Assembly: GCA_003724275.1 (NCBI GenBank) | Contig: RHFA01000120.1 | Coordinates: 1 to 6,450 of the forward strand | Length of the DNA stretch: 6,450 bases | Direction: 5' to 3' | DNA from: Thaumarchaeota archaeon S13 | Lineage (GTDB): Archaea; Thermoproteota; Nitrososphaeria; Nitrososphaerales; Nitrosopumilaceae | In this document: positions 1-5,529 of the stretch, one piece after another | How positions within the stretch are numbered: position 1 is the first letter of the stretch | Layout of the letters: every line of letters starts with the position of its first letter | Translations under genes and position numbers: made by a program | Notes under the pieces: generated by a model | The model's input: only the letters and a program-made list of their open reading frames with translations | Database searches by the model: none | Told to the model about the DNA's origin: nothing

Positions 1-197
1 CCCCTGGTCGAGGATGCCTGCGGCGGGGGCGGTGGCGGCGCCGCGGTGCCCTTTGGGAGCGTCTTCTTTGGGGGCGCCTCGGCCGGCCTTGCCTGCTGCT
101 TTGTCAGCTTTTCTATCTGTGCCTCTAGCTTCTGAATCCGGTCCTCGAGGTCCTTCTTTGTGGCCCTCGACGACCTTGACTTCCTTGTCGTTGCCAT
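1..197 (-). CDS. Hypothetical coiled-coil/Pro-rich protein, N-terminal part (runs off window)
   Basis: An open minus-strand frame begins at the ATG at 197-195 and stays open to the window edge (65 full codons), so the C-terminus is missing. The first ~14 residues are rich in Ser, Thr, Arg and Lys (MATTRKSRSSRATKK). A short charged heptad-like helix follows at about residues 16-35 (LEDRIQKLEAQIEKLTKQQ), then a Pro/Ala/Lys-rich stretch with a run of prolines near residues 53-59. This looks like a basic, partly disordered protein with a short coiled coil. I do not recognise a family. The start is supported by a TATA-like box at 221-230 on the same strand, about 28 nt upstream, which fits a leaderless mRNA. 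The gene lies 72 nt downstream of the zinc-ribbon gene on the same strand but has its own promoter-like element. Confidence 0.6.
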   Translation of the reverse strand, partial: MATTRKSRSSRATKKDLEDRIQKLEAQIEKLTKQQARPAEAPPKKTLPKGTAAPPPPPPQASSTR

Positions 198-220
198 TGG
201 CGCGGCCCCCAAGGGAGGGT

Positions 221-230
221 GCTTATTTAG
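221..230 (-). promoter_or_regulatory. TATA-like box for the coiled-coil protein gene
   Basis: On the minus strand this reads CTAAATAAGC, an A/T island in very GC-rich DNA. Its centre is about 28 nt from the ATG at 197, the spacing expected when transcription starts at or next to the start codon. Confidence 0.6.
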
Positions 231-269
231 ATTGTGGTTGATCGCAGGGCGGCCACGCCTGAATGGCGC

Positions 270-461
270 CTAGTCGGGCTCCCAGAACTGCATGACATAG
301 AGGCAGTTGTTGCAGCGCCAGACGGCCACGTGCGGGCCGCGCGAGGTGTCTGCCCCGTACGCCCCGTCCTCGAGCCTCACGGCCGTGGGCAGGTAGTGCG
401 TGCGCGGGCTCTGGAGCCACTCGTCCTGCCCACAGTTGGGGCAGCGCGTCTGCGGGGGCAT
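270..461 (-). CDS. Small zinc-ribbon protein (63 aa), unknown role
   Basis: A compact protein with two cysteine pairs: CPNC at residues 7-10 and CNNC at residues 50-53. The ~39-residue spacing between them is typical of a four-cysteine zinc ribbon that binds one structural zinc ion. No membrane segment or signal peptide is present, so it should be cytosolic. Aromatic residues near both pairs (W15, Y23, W48, W60) look like a real small fold rather than an antisense shadow, and the overlapping plus-strand frames are Arg/Gly/Pro-biased noise. The gene is divergent from birA, with starts ~90 nt apart. A weak T-rich box at 484-494 lies about 28 nt upstream of the ATG. Family and function are not recognised; small zinc ribbons of this sort can bind nucleic acid or protein, which is only a general inference. 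Confidence 0.75.
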   Translation of the reverse strand: MPPQTRCPNCGQDEWLQSPRTHYLPTAVRLEDGAYGADTSRGPHVAVWRCNNCLYVMQFWEPD

Positions 462-483
462 CAGGCGCGGCGCCGGAGGCCCC

Positions 484-494
484 CAAAAAAGTAG
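484..494 (-). promoter_or_regulatory. Weak T-rich promoter element for the zinc-ribbon gene
   Basis: On the minus strand this reads CCTACTTTTTT, centred about 28 nt from the ATG at 461. It is the only A/T-rich island upstream of the gene, but it matches a TATA box poorly. Confidence 0.35.
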
Positions 495-518
495 GTTTCG
501 GGGCCGGCGCGGGGTGGG

Positions 519-525
519 TAATTAT
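519..525 (+). promoter_or_regulatory. TATA-like box for birA
   Basis: TAATTAT stands in GC-rich DNA, centred ~29 nt upstream of the ATG at 551. It overlaps the alternative ATG at 524, so a transcript from this box could not include that upstream start. This favours 551 as the birA start. Confidence 0.5.
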
Positions 526-550
526 GGGCCCGCGGCAGGGCGTGGAGGCG

Positions 551-1528
551 ATGGAGTCGCGCGTGGACGGGAGCCTCGGGGAGGCCGTGGCGGCGATGCG
601 CAGGGGCCCCGTGGCCGGCGTCGCCGACGGGACGCTGGCGGAGCTGCGCCGCCTGGGGTACCGCATTGACGTCTCTGGCGCGGGCGCGAGGGTCGTGGGC
701 GGGAGCGACCTGCTGCTGCCATGGGAGCTCGCGCGCGGGCTGCAGACCAGGCTTCTCGGCCGGCGCGCCGAGTACCACGCCGAGATTGGCTCGACGCAGG
801 ACCGCGCCGTCGGGCTCGCGCGCGCCGGCGGGGCAGACGGGACAGTCGTCGCCGCCGGAACGCAGTCGTGCGGGAGGGGCCGGCGCGGGAGGAGGTGGGA
901 GTCGCCGGCCGGCGGCCTGTGGATGTCAGTCGTGCTCGGCAGGGTCGCCGGAAACGCGGGCATTCTCCCGCTGGCCGCCTCGCTTGCGCTGTCTGGCGCG
1001 CTGCTCGGGGCGCTCGGCGAGAGGGCCGGCCTCGTGTGGCCAAACGACATTGTCGTGGACAGGGGGGGCGAGGCGCGCAAGGTCGCCGGCATTGCAGTCG
1101 ACGCCGAGGCCTCCGGCGGCGCGCTGGAGAGCGCCGTCGTCGGGATTGGCGTAAACCTCAACGTTGACGAGGCCGCGCTGGACGCGTCGATCCGCGGCGC
1201 GGTCCGCAGGGCCGCGTCGGTCCACGGGGGCGACAGGGCCGCGGCCAGGGTCGCGCAGTCGTTCCTGCTAAACATGGAGCTCCTGCTGCCGAGGATGGGC
1301 GACGGCGCGCGCATCGCCGGCGAGTGGGAGCGCAGGTCTGGCATTGTCGGGAGCCGCGTGGATGTCAGGACCGATCCCGGCGAGGTTTCCGGGACGGTCT
1401 CCGGGATTGGGCAGGACGGCGAGCTTGTGCTTTGCTGCGGCGGGGAGGAGAGGCGCCTTGCCGCCGGCGAGGTTTTGCGCGTCGCGCCGGCGCGCGGGGG
1501 CGCGGGCCCTGGCGCAGAATCCCGGTGA
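551..1528 (+). CDS. birA: Biotin--[acetyl-CoA/propionyl-CoA carboxylase] ligase
   Basis: Biotin-protein ligase: it makes biotinyl-5'-AMP from biotin and ATP and transfers biotin to a lysine of the carboxylase carrier subunit (BCCP). In autotrophic thaumarchaea that carboxylase serves the 3-hydroxypropionate/4-hydroxybutyrate cycle. Numbering from the ATG at 551 (325 aa), the ligase motifs are GST at 80-82, the biotinyl-AMP loop GRGRRGRRW at 108-116, WPND at 163-166, the catalytic-type lysine in RKVAGI (K177), and GIGVNLN at 198-204. A C-terminal SH3-like domain occupies about 265-315. The N-terminal ~80 residues resemble the winged-helix region of class II enzymes (LRRLGYRI at 32-39), but the first part of the helix-turn-helix looks shortened. 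An in-frame ATG at 524 would add nine residues; I prefer 551 because the TATA-like box overlaps 524. The last 164 nt overlap a convergent gene. Confidence 0.93.
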   Translation: MESRVDGSLGEAVAAMRRGPVAGVADGTLAELRRLGYRIDVSGAGARVVGGSDLLLPWELARGLQTRLLGRRAEYHAEIGSTQDRAVGLARAGGADGTVVAAGTQSCGRGRRGRRWESPAGGLWMSVVLGRVAGNAGILPLAASLALSGALLGALGERAGLVWPNDIVVDRGGEARKVAGIAVDAEASGGALESAVVGIGVNLNVDEAALDASIRGAVRRAASVHGGDRAAARVAQSFLLNMELLLPRMGDGARIAGEWERRSGIVGSRVDVRTDPGEVSGTVSGIGQDGELVLCCGGEERRLAAGEVLRVAPARGGAGPGAESR

Positions 1529-1775
1529 TCTCGGACTGGACATCTAGGACAGAGTCTATTATCCCCTCTAGCGCCCCCGCATACTCGGCGTACAGCGCGA
1601 TGAGCTCGGACTTTTTGGCGCCCGAGCGCGCGAGCGTGTCGTTTGCGCGGATTAGGTTTGCCGTGTCGGTGAGCTCGGGGCTGTCAGGCGCCGGCTCGCC
1701 GATCTTCCCCAGGGCCGCGGTGGCCTCGTCTATCTGCCTGCGGAGGCTCTTTCCCCCTGCGGCGCGTCCTGACAC
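1365..1775 (-). CDS. Conserved-looking helical protein with a basic tail, unknown function
   Basis: The frame starts at a GTG (1775-1773) and gives 136 aa. Residues 10-88 look like real protein: amphipathic, helix-rich, acidic/hydrophobic sequence (SLRRQIDEATAAL; SELIALYAEYAGALEGII) with no Arg/Pro bias, probably a helical hairpin or short coiled coil. From about residue 89 the composition switches to an Arg/Pro/Ser/Lys tail of some 48 residues. The switch falls almost exactly where the frame begins to run antisense to birA (1365-1528). The tail may be a genuine basic, disordered, nucleic-acid-binding extension, or an artefact of a lost stop or a frameshift. The start is well supported by a TATA-like box 28 nt upstream. 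No signal peptide or membrane segment is visible. I do not recognise the family. Confidence 0.7.
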   Translation of the reverse strand: MSGRAAGGKSLRRQIDEATAALGKIGEPAPDSPELTDTANLIRANDTLARSGAKKSELIALYAEYAGALEGIIDSVLDVQSEITGILRQGPRPRAPARRAKPRRRQGASPPRRSKAQARRPAQSRRPSRKPRRDRS

Positions 1776-1798
1776 GCCGCGCGCGGGGCCGCCGCGGC

Positions 1799-1808
1799 GT
1801 TAAAGCCT
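1799..1808 (-). promoter_or_regulatory. TATA-like box for the helical protein gene
   Basis: On the minus strand this reads GGCTTTAACG, centred ~28 nt upstream of the GTG at 1775. It supports that GTG as a leaderless start. The stretch 1776-1911 is otherwise GC-rich intergenic DNA holding two divergent promoters. Confidence 0.55.
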
Positions 1809-1882
1809 TTTGGCCGGGGCCAGGCGCACGGGCGCGCCGGCCCCCGTGGCGCGCCCCGCCGAGCCGCGCCGGCCTCACACAG

Positions 1883-1891
1883 GATAAATAG
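1883..1891 (+). promoter_or_regulatory. TATA box for the TPR-matrixin gene
   Basis: GATAAATAG is centred 25 nt upstream of the GTG at 1912 and 28 nt upstream of the ATG at 1915. This is a strong archaeal TATA match and implies a leaderless or nearly leaderless transcript. Confidence 0.65.
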
Positions 1892-1911
1892 ATTGGATTT
1901 CCGCGCGCGCG

Positions 1912-3324
1912 GTGATGGCGATGGCGACCCTCGCGGCAGCGGCCCTGGCCGGCGCGCTTGCCGCCTCGCTTGCCGGCGCGGCGTGGGCCCAGGGCGACGG
2001 CGGGATGGGCGAGGCGCGCGCGCTCTTTGCGCGCGGCGAGTATCCCGCGGCGATCGCGATCTATGACTCCCTCCTGGGGGAGAGCCCGAGGGATCCCGAG
2101 ATACTGCGCCTGAAGGGGATAGCCGAGTCCAACAGCGGCAGGCACCGCGAGTCGCTCGTCTCGTTTTACACCATACTGCAGGACAACCCCAATGACGCAG
2201 TCGCCCTTGCCGGCGCGGGCGTGGGGTTTGGCAACCTCGGCGAGTACGCCGAGTCCAGAGACTACTTTGCGCGGGCACTCGAGGTCGACCCCGAGAGCGT
2301 CGTGTACGGCAACTATGCGAGGTTTGTCGACGGCGTCATCTCAAAGTACCCCTACAGGGCAACCGAAAAGCCCGACTTTGAGGCCGCCTCGCAGCGGCCC
2401 TCGAGGGTGCCGGCGTGGACGACGGACGTCGCGCTCTGGTGGGCCTCCGGAAAGATAGGCAACGACGAGTTTCTCGGGGCCATCTCGCACCTGGTCTCCG
2501 AGGGCGTCATAGTCGTCCATGGCTCTGGCGACGCGCCGCGCGGCGAGAGGATTCCCGGCGAGGAGACGCTCGCCGAGTGGGTCAAGGGCAACGTCACCGT
2601 GGCCAGCCTGGCGCAGGCGGTCCGCGACATGATCTCCGGCGGCCTGGTCGACGGCCCGCAGGAGAGCGCCGAGGAAAAGGCGGCGCGCGACAGGGACGAC
2701 CTCCTCCTCTTCAAGAACTACATCACGCGGATCATCTCCAATGTCGACAAGGAAAAGAGGTACATAGAGTACCCAAACCCCAGCGGCGACGTGATCAAAA
2801 AGTTCCTCCGCGACTATGTAAAGTGGAACTTTGACGAGGAGGCCGCGCGCGCGGCGACCAACTTTCCCGACCCCGAGATAGACGTGCGCGCCGTCGGCGC
2901 GACGACGATACGCTATAGCATGTTCATAAACGACCAGCCATCTGGCCTGCCGCTAAACCACGTCGAGACGCTGGGGGACTCGATGGACTATTGGGAGGCC
3001 CAGACGCTCGAGTACGCAGAGCGTGACGCGCGGATAATGTTCAGCGTGACGCGCGCAAAGCACGAGGCCAACGTCTGGGTGACGTGGGTCGTCAGGGACC
3101 TCGGCGAGGGCGTCCTAGGCCACGCGCACGTCGGCAAGGGCATAGTCGAGGTGGCCCTCGGCGACTATGCGTGCGACGGGAGCTTTCAGCTCTATGACGT
3201 GGCGACCGTCCAAAAGATAATGACGCACGAGCTGGGCCACTCTGTCGGCCTGCTCCACTCGGACAACGAGAGCAGCGTCATGTACCCCACGCTCAAGCCG
3301 GCGTACGCCTACTGCCTACTCTAG
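1912..3324 (+). CDS. Secreted TPR protein with C-terminal matrixin-like zinc metalloprotease
   Basis: A 470-aa exported protein. The GTG at 1912 and ATGs at 1915 and 1921 are all possible starts; the TATA spacing favours 1912 or 1915. Residues 1-26 form an Ala/Leu-rich signal peptide with a likely signal-peptidase site after AWA (residue 26); its n-region lacks a basic residue. About three TPR-like repeats span roughly 30-130 (e.g. ARGEYPAAIAIYDSLL; LGEYAESRDYFARALEVDP). Residues 166-202 carry the VPAW...WWASGKIGNDEF...LVSEGVI repeat I associate with thaumarchaeal exported proteins, followed by a degenerate copy at about 220-247. The catalytic domain is C-terminal: HELGHSVGLLH at 439-449 (zinc ligands H439, H443, H449; catalytic E440) and a Met-turn SSVMYP with M457. 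The fold is matrixin/metzincin (M10-like). It probably acts outside the cytoplasmic membrane; its substrate is unknown. No propeptide cysteine switch is evident. Confidence 0.88.
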   Translation: MMAMATLAAAALAGALAASLAGAAWAQGDGGMGEARALFARGEYPAAIAIYDSLLGESPRDPEILRLKGIAESNSGRHRESLVSFYTILQDNPNDAVALAGAGVGFGNLGEYAESRDYFARALEVDPESVVYGNYARFVDGVISKYPYRATEKPDFEAASQRPSRVPAWTTDVALWWASGKIGNDEFLGAISHLVSEGVIVVHGSGDAPRGERIPGEETLAEWVKGNVTVASLAQAVRDMISGGLVDGPQESAEEKAARDRDDLLLFKNYITRIISNVDKEKRYIEYPNPSGDVIKKFLRDYVKWNFDEEAARAATNFPDPEIDVRAVGATTIRYSMFINDQPSGLPLNHVETLGDSMDYWEAQTLEYAERDARIMFSVTRAKHEANVWVTWVVRDLGEGVLGHAHVGKGIVEVALGDYACDGSFQLYDVATVQKIMTHELGHSVGLLHSDNESSVMYPTLKPAYAYCLL

Positions 3325-3876
3325 GCCCGTGCGGGGCGGGCCGCGGCGCATGACGAGAAAGGCGCCGGCGGCTATTCCCACGTGGTACAGCGAGTACATT
3401 GCGACGTGAAACTCCGTGGGAACATACCCCGCAAAGCGCGCGGCGAGGGCCACGAGGAACGTCATCACGCTTATGGCAAGGACAAAGTAGCGCGCGATCG
3501 CTGGCAGCTCGGCGGCGCGCGATATGAGCATGAGCGTGACCGTTATGAGTATGGCCACAGTCGACCAAAACCCGCCGTCTATTCCCAGGACGCGCGCGGC
3601 GATGCCGGCGAGCTCGTCTGGGGTCGAGGGCATTGAGAGGCCCGCGAGGTCGACGCGCTCGGGCGCCGCAAAGCGCAGCGCGCTCAGCGTCGCGTTGGCA
3701 AGGAGCAGTATGAGCATTATCGCCGAGGCCGCGCGCGCGTGCGAGCGCAGCGAGGGAAAGCGGCGCCTCACGCCGCGCGCGAGCATGCCGCCCTGCAGGG
3801 CCCCGACGAGAAAGACGACGGCAAAGGACTCGAGGTAGCGCTCCTCGGCCAGCGCGAGCAGGTCCTCGCCGATCAT
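3316..3876 (-). CDS. Five-helix integral membrane protein, unknown function
   Basis: A 186-aa hydrophobic protein starting at the ATG at 3876-3874, with a TATA-like box ~28 nt upstream. Predicted membrane segments by eye are about residues 18-33, 49-67, 103-118, 129-151 and 156-176. Arg-rich loops follow the first segment (ARGVRRR at 33-39) and the last (MRRGPPR at 176-182). A ~35-residue loop between helices 2 and 3 contains LAGLSMPSTPDELAGI. There are no cysteine or histidine clusters or transporter signatures that I recognise, so function is open. Its stop overlaps the convergent protease gene by 9 nt. The long clean hydrophobic pattern, with plus-strand alternatives that are compositional noise, supports it being real. 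Confidence 0.8.
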   Translation of the reverse strand: MIGEDLLALAEERYLESFAVVFLVGALQGGMLARGVRRRFPSLRSHARAASAIMLILLLANATLSALRFAAPERVDLAGLSMPSTPDELAGIAARVLGIDGGFWSTVAILITVTLMLISRAAELPAIARYFVLAISVMTFLVALAARFAGYVPTEFHVAMYSLYHVGIAAGAFLVMRRGPPRTGLE

Positions 3877-3900
3877 CGCGCGCGCGGCGCGGATCGGGGC

Positions 3901-3908
3901 GATTTAGG
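3901..3908 (-). promoter_or_regulatory. TATA-like box for the membrane protein gene
   Basis: On the minus strand this reads CCTAAATC, centred ~28 nt upstream of the ATG at 3876. It resembles the other promoter boxes in this window in sequence and spacing. Confidence 0.55.
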
Positions 3909-3921
3909 GATTGCCGTCGGG

Positions 3922-3941
3922 CCGCCCCGCGGCCGGGGCGG
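3922..3941. repeat. GC-rich perfect inverted repeat (hairpin) just downstream of tRNA-Pro
   Basis: CCGCCCCG and CGGGGCGG form a perfect 8-bp stem around a CGGC loop. On the minus strand it begins 3 nt after the encoded CCA of the tRNA and ends before the TATA box of the membrane protein gene. No T-run follows it, so it does not look like a classical terminator. It could stop 3' trimming of the tRNA precursor, act as an operator, or simply reflect GC-rich composition. Confidence 0.5.
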
Positions 3942-3944
3942 AGT

Positions 3945-4021
3945 TGGTGGGGACGATGGGACTTGAACCCATGATCTCCAGCGCCCGAGGCTGGCAGTAT
4001 ACCATGCTAACCTACGTCCCC
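3945..4021 (-). tRNA. tRNA-Pro (anticodon CGG), CCA encoded
   Basis: The minus strand folds by hand into a full cloverleaf. The acceptor is GGGGACG with CGTCCCC (7 bp). U8 and A9 are present. The D-arm starts GGTT and has the conserved GG in its loop. The anticodon stem is CCAGC/GCTGG around the loop CTCGGGC. The variable loop is 5 nt, and the T-arm is ATGGG-TTCAAGT-CCCAT. The anticodon is CGG, reading the proline codon CCG, which is common in this GC-rich sequence. The discriminator base is A73, and CCA follows in the DNA (3945-3947 read on the minus strand). There is no intron. A TATA-like box lies 25 nt upstream. Confidence 0.95.
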
Positions 4022-4042
4022 GGCGCGGCGCCCGCGGGGCCG

Positions 4043-4049
4043 TTATTAT
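4043..4049 (-). promoter_or_regulatory. TATA-like box for tRNA-Pro
   Basis: On the minus strand this reads ATAATAA, centred 25 nt upstream of the tRNA's first base. It lies in the short gap between the reductase stop codon (4065) and the tRNA, so the tRNA is probably transcribed from its own promoter. Confidence 0.6.
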
Positions 4050-4064
4050 GTCTAATTGCGCCGC

Positions 4065-4907
4065 CTAGCCGTAGGACTCGAACTTTACCTCAAAAGAGCC
4101 GTCGGCGCGCTTTTCGCGCTGCGTGACAAAGCCCGAGGGCCTCAAATAGTCCATCGCGCCGTCGATGGTCCCCTGCCACCCGCAGATGTAGAATATCGTG
4201 TTGCTCTTTGTGATCTTTTCGCCGACGAGCTCCTCGAGCGGCGAGCGGCCCCCATTGACGGGCCGCAGGAACGTCTCGACTCGGCCCGCGTGGCCCCCCC
4301 AGGACCTGTTGAACCACTCTTGCGGGCGGCTTATCGCGGCCCTGTAGGTAAAGTTCCACTTGTCGCGCCCGCGGTCAAGGCTCTCGTACTCTAGGTCCGT
4401 GAAGAGCGACTTGTAGCTCAGCTCGTCGACATAGCTTGCCCCGTGCAGCACGACGATCTCGCGCCGGTCGCCTGCGGCGTGCAGGTGCGAGGCAAAGCTC
4501 GCAAACGGCGCAATCCCCGTGCCGCCGCCGACGCAGACGATCCTGCGCTCGTCGCGCCGCCCGTCCGGAAGCCTGTCGTTGATGAGCAGGGCCGCGCCCG
4601 TGGGCTTTATCCAGGTCACCTCGTCGCCCTCTTTTGCGTTGAAGAGCTGCGTCGTGAGGCGCCCGGGGAGCGGCTTGCGGACCCAGCGTATGACAAGCTC
4701 GATGTACCTGCGGTTCTCGGGGTGCGAGGCTATCGAGTAGGCCCTGCGGATGACGTTCTTTTCGCCGGGCACCCTCATGCCCAGCGTGATGAACTGGCCT
4801 GCCTGGTACTCTGGAACCTCGCCGTCGTTGGGCACGAGGCGGAATATCCCGAGGTCCTCCTTGAGGAGCTGCACATAGGTGATCGTGGCCTTGTTCTCCG
4901 TTACCAT
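4065..4907 (-). CDS. Ferredoxin--NADP(+) reductase, bacterial Fpr-like
   Basis: A 280-aa flavoprotein of the ferredoxin-NADP reductase family, moving electrons between NAD(P)H and ferredoxin or another small carrier in the cytosol. The N-terminal FAD-binding barrel carries YQAGQFITLG (34-43) and the FAD motif RAYS (55-58). GRLTTQL (82-88) and KEGDEV (92-97) follow, as in Fpr-type enzymes. The NAD(P) domain has GGGTGIAP (127-134), HGASYVDELSY (155-165), and the late CG motif (C242-G243). No iron-sulfur cysteine cluster is present. The C-terminus extends past the usual last helix and ends in FESYG. The start ATG at 4907 begins MVTENKATITYV; sequence further upstream in this frame is promoter and antisense to eIF5A. 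It is divergent from eIF5A. The physiological electron partner cannot be read from the sequence. Confidence 0.9.
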   Translation of the reverse strand: MVTENKATITYVQLLKEDLGIFRLVPNDGEVPEYQAGQFITLGMRVPGEKNVIRRAYSIASHPENRRYIELVIRWVRKPLPGRLTTQLFNAKEGDEVTWIKPTGAALLINDRLPDGRRDERRIVCVGGGTGIAPFASFASHLHAAGDRREIVVLHGASYVDELSYKSLFTDLEYESLDRGRDKWNFTYRAAISRPQEWFNRSWGGHAGRVETFLRPVNGGRSPLEELVGEKITKSNTIFYICGWQGTIDGAMDYLRPSGFVTQREKRADGSFEVKFESYG

Positions 4908-4914
4908 GGGCGCT

Positions 4915-4937
4915 GCGCGCGCGCCCCACGCGCGCGC
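4915..4937. repeat. Alternating CG inverted repeat in the reductase leader/promoter
   Basis: GCGCGCGCG (4915-4923) and CGCGCGCGC (4929-4937) form a perfect 9-bp inverted repeat around CCCCA. It lies between the reductase TATA-like box and its ATG, covering the expected transcription start. It could be an operator, a structured short leader, or Z-DNA-prone alternating sequence; its GC-rich setting makes chance possible. Confidence 0.45.
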
Positions 4938-4938
4938 C

Positions 4939-4947
4939 GTTAAATAC
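4939..4947 (-). promoter_or_regulatory. TATA-like box for the reductase gene
   Basis: On the minus strand this reads GTATTTAAC, a good TATA match. Its centre is ~36 nt from the ATG at 4907, about 8-10 nt farther than the other promoters here, which implies a short untranslated leader. Confidence 0.55.
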
Positions 4948-4997
4948 CTTGTGAGGGCGCGCGCGCTCGGGCGCGGCCGGCGGGGAGGCGTTAAAGG

Positions 4998-5007
4998 CTT
5001 AAAATAC
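4998..5007 (+). promoter_or_regulatory. TATA box for eIF5A
   Basis: CTTAAAATAC is centred ~26 nt upstream of the GTG at 5029. A second A/T island (GTTAAAGG) sits a few bases further upstream and may be an alternative element. Confidence 0.6.
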
Positions 5008-5028
5008 CGCCCCCGGCGCGCGAGGCCC

Positions 5029-5439
5029 GTGTCAAAGCCAGCGGACCTGGGATCCCTCAAGGTGGGCTCGTACATACTGCTGCCCGTCTCTGACCAGCCG
5101 ACCGGCGAGGCGTGCAGGATTGTAGAGTATGACACGAGCAAGCCCGGCAAGCACGGCTCGGCCAAGGCCAGGATCGTCGGCGTGGGCGTCTTTGACGGCC
5201 AAAAGCGCCCCCACGTGGGGCCGGTGAGCATGCAGGTCCACGTGCCCCTCATCGACAAGCGGACCGGCCAGGTCATATCGATAACCGGCGAGACGATACA
5301 GGTCATGGACTCGGAGACCTTTGAGACGCTAGACGTGACGATGGTCGACGAGTCAGTCAAGGGCCAGGTCGAGAACGGCCAGAACGTCGAGTACTGGACA
5401 GTCATGGGAATGACTAAAATAATGCGGATTCGGGGCTGA
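5029..5439 (+). CDS. Translation initiation factor 5A (aIF5A)
   Basis: A 136-aa factor that binds the ribosome near the P/E site and helps peptide-bond formation at difficult motifs, the archaeal counterpart of eIF5A and bacterial EF-P. The hypusine loop is clear: TSKPGKHGSAK at about residues 36-46, with K41 the lysine modified by deoxyhypusine synthase. The N-terminal SH3-like domain runs to about residue 67, and the C-terminal OB-fold follows. Length matches the archaeal family. The start is a GTG at 5029, chosen because the protein begins SKPADLGSLKVGSYI at the expected distance from the hypusine site and because a TATA box lies ~26 nt upstream; sequence further upstream in frame is promoter. 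It is divergent from the reductase and starts a same-strand run with dph6 and SRP54. Confidence 0.95.
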   Translation: MSKPADLGSLKVGSYILLPVSDQPTGEACRIVEYDTSKPGKHGSAKARIVGVGVFDGQKRPHVGPVSMQVHVPLIDKRTGQVISITGETIQVMDSETFETLDVTMVDESVKGQVENGQNVEYWTVMGMTKIMRIRG

Positions 5440-5529
5440 GCGCGGCGCCGATGAGCTGCGGAAAAGCCATCTGACCATGATGAGGATTATGAGTGGCGAG
5501 GCGCCCACACACCCCCGCAGGCGGCCGGC

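Noticed and set aside
223..1344. Long minus-strand frame (373 aa) opposite birA
   Set aside because: Its sequence is Ser/Pro/Arg/Ala-biased with no motifs, as expected antisense to a GC-rich gene; birA on the other strand has all ligase motifs, and the zinc-ribbon protein explains the 270-461 part in another frame.
4879..5028. Longer eIF5A form starting inside the reductase gene
   Set aside because: The extra ~50 residues are Arg-rich promoter translation; the family N-terminus and the TATA spacing point to the GTG at 5029.
4908..5405. N-terminal extension of the reductase frame across the eIF5A gene
   Set aside because: The extended frame would run antisense to eIF5A and through both promoters; the conserved protein begins at the ATG at 4907.
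5449..5500. Candidate C/D-box guide RNA between eIF5A and dph6
   Set aside because: There is a perfect C-type box (ATGATGA at 5477-5483) and a CTGA at 5471-5474 with a near-C box (CGATGA) at 5449, but no closing D box at the right distance, so the element is incomplete.
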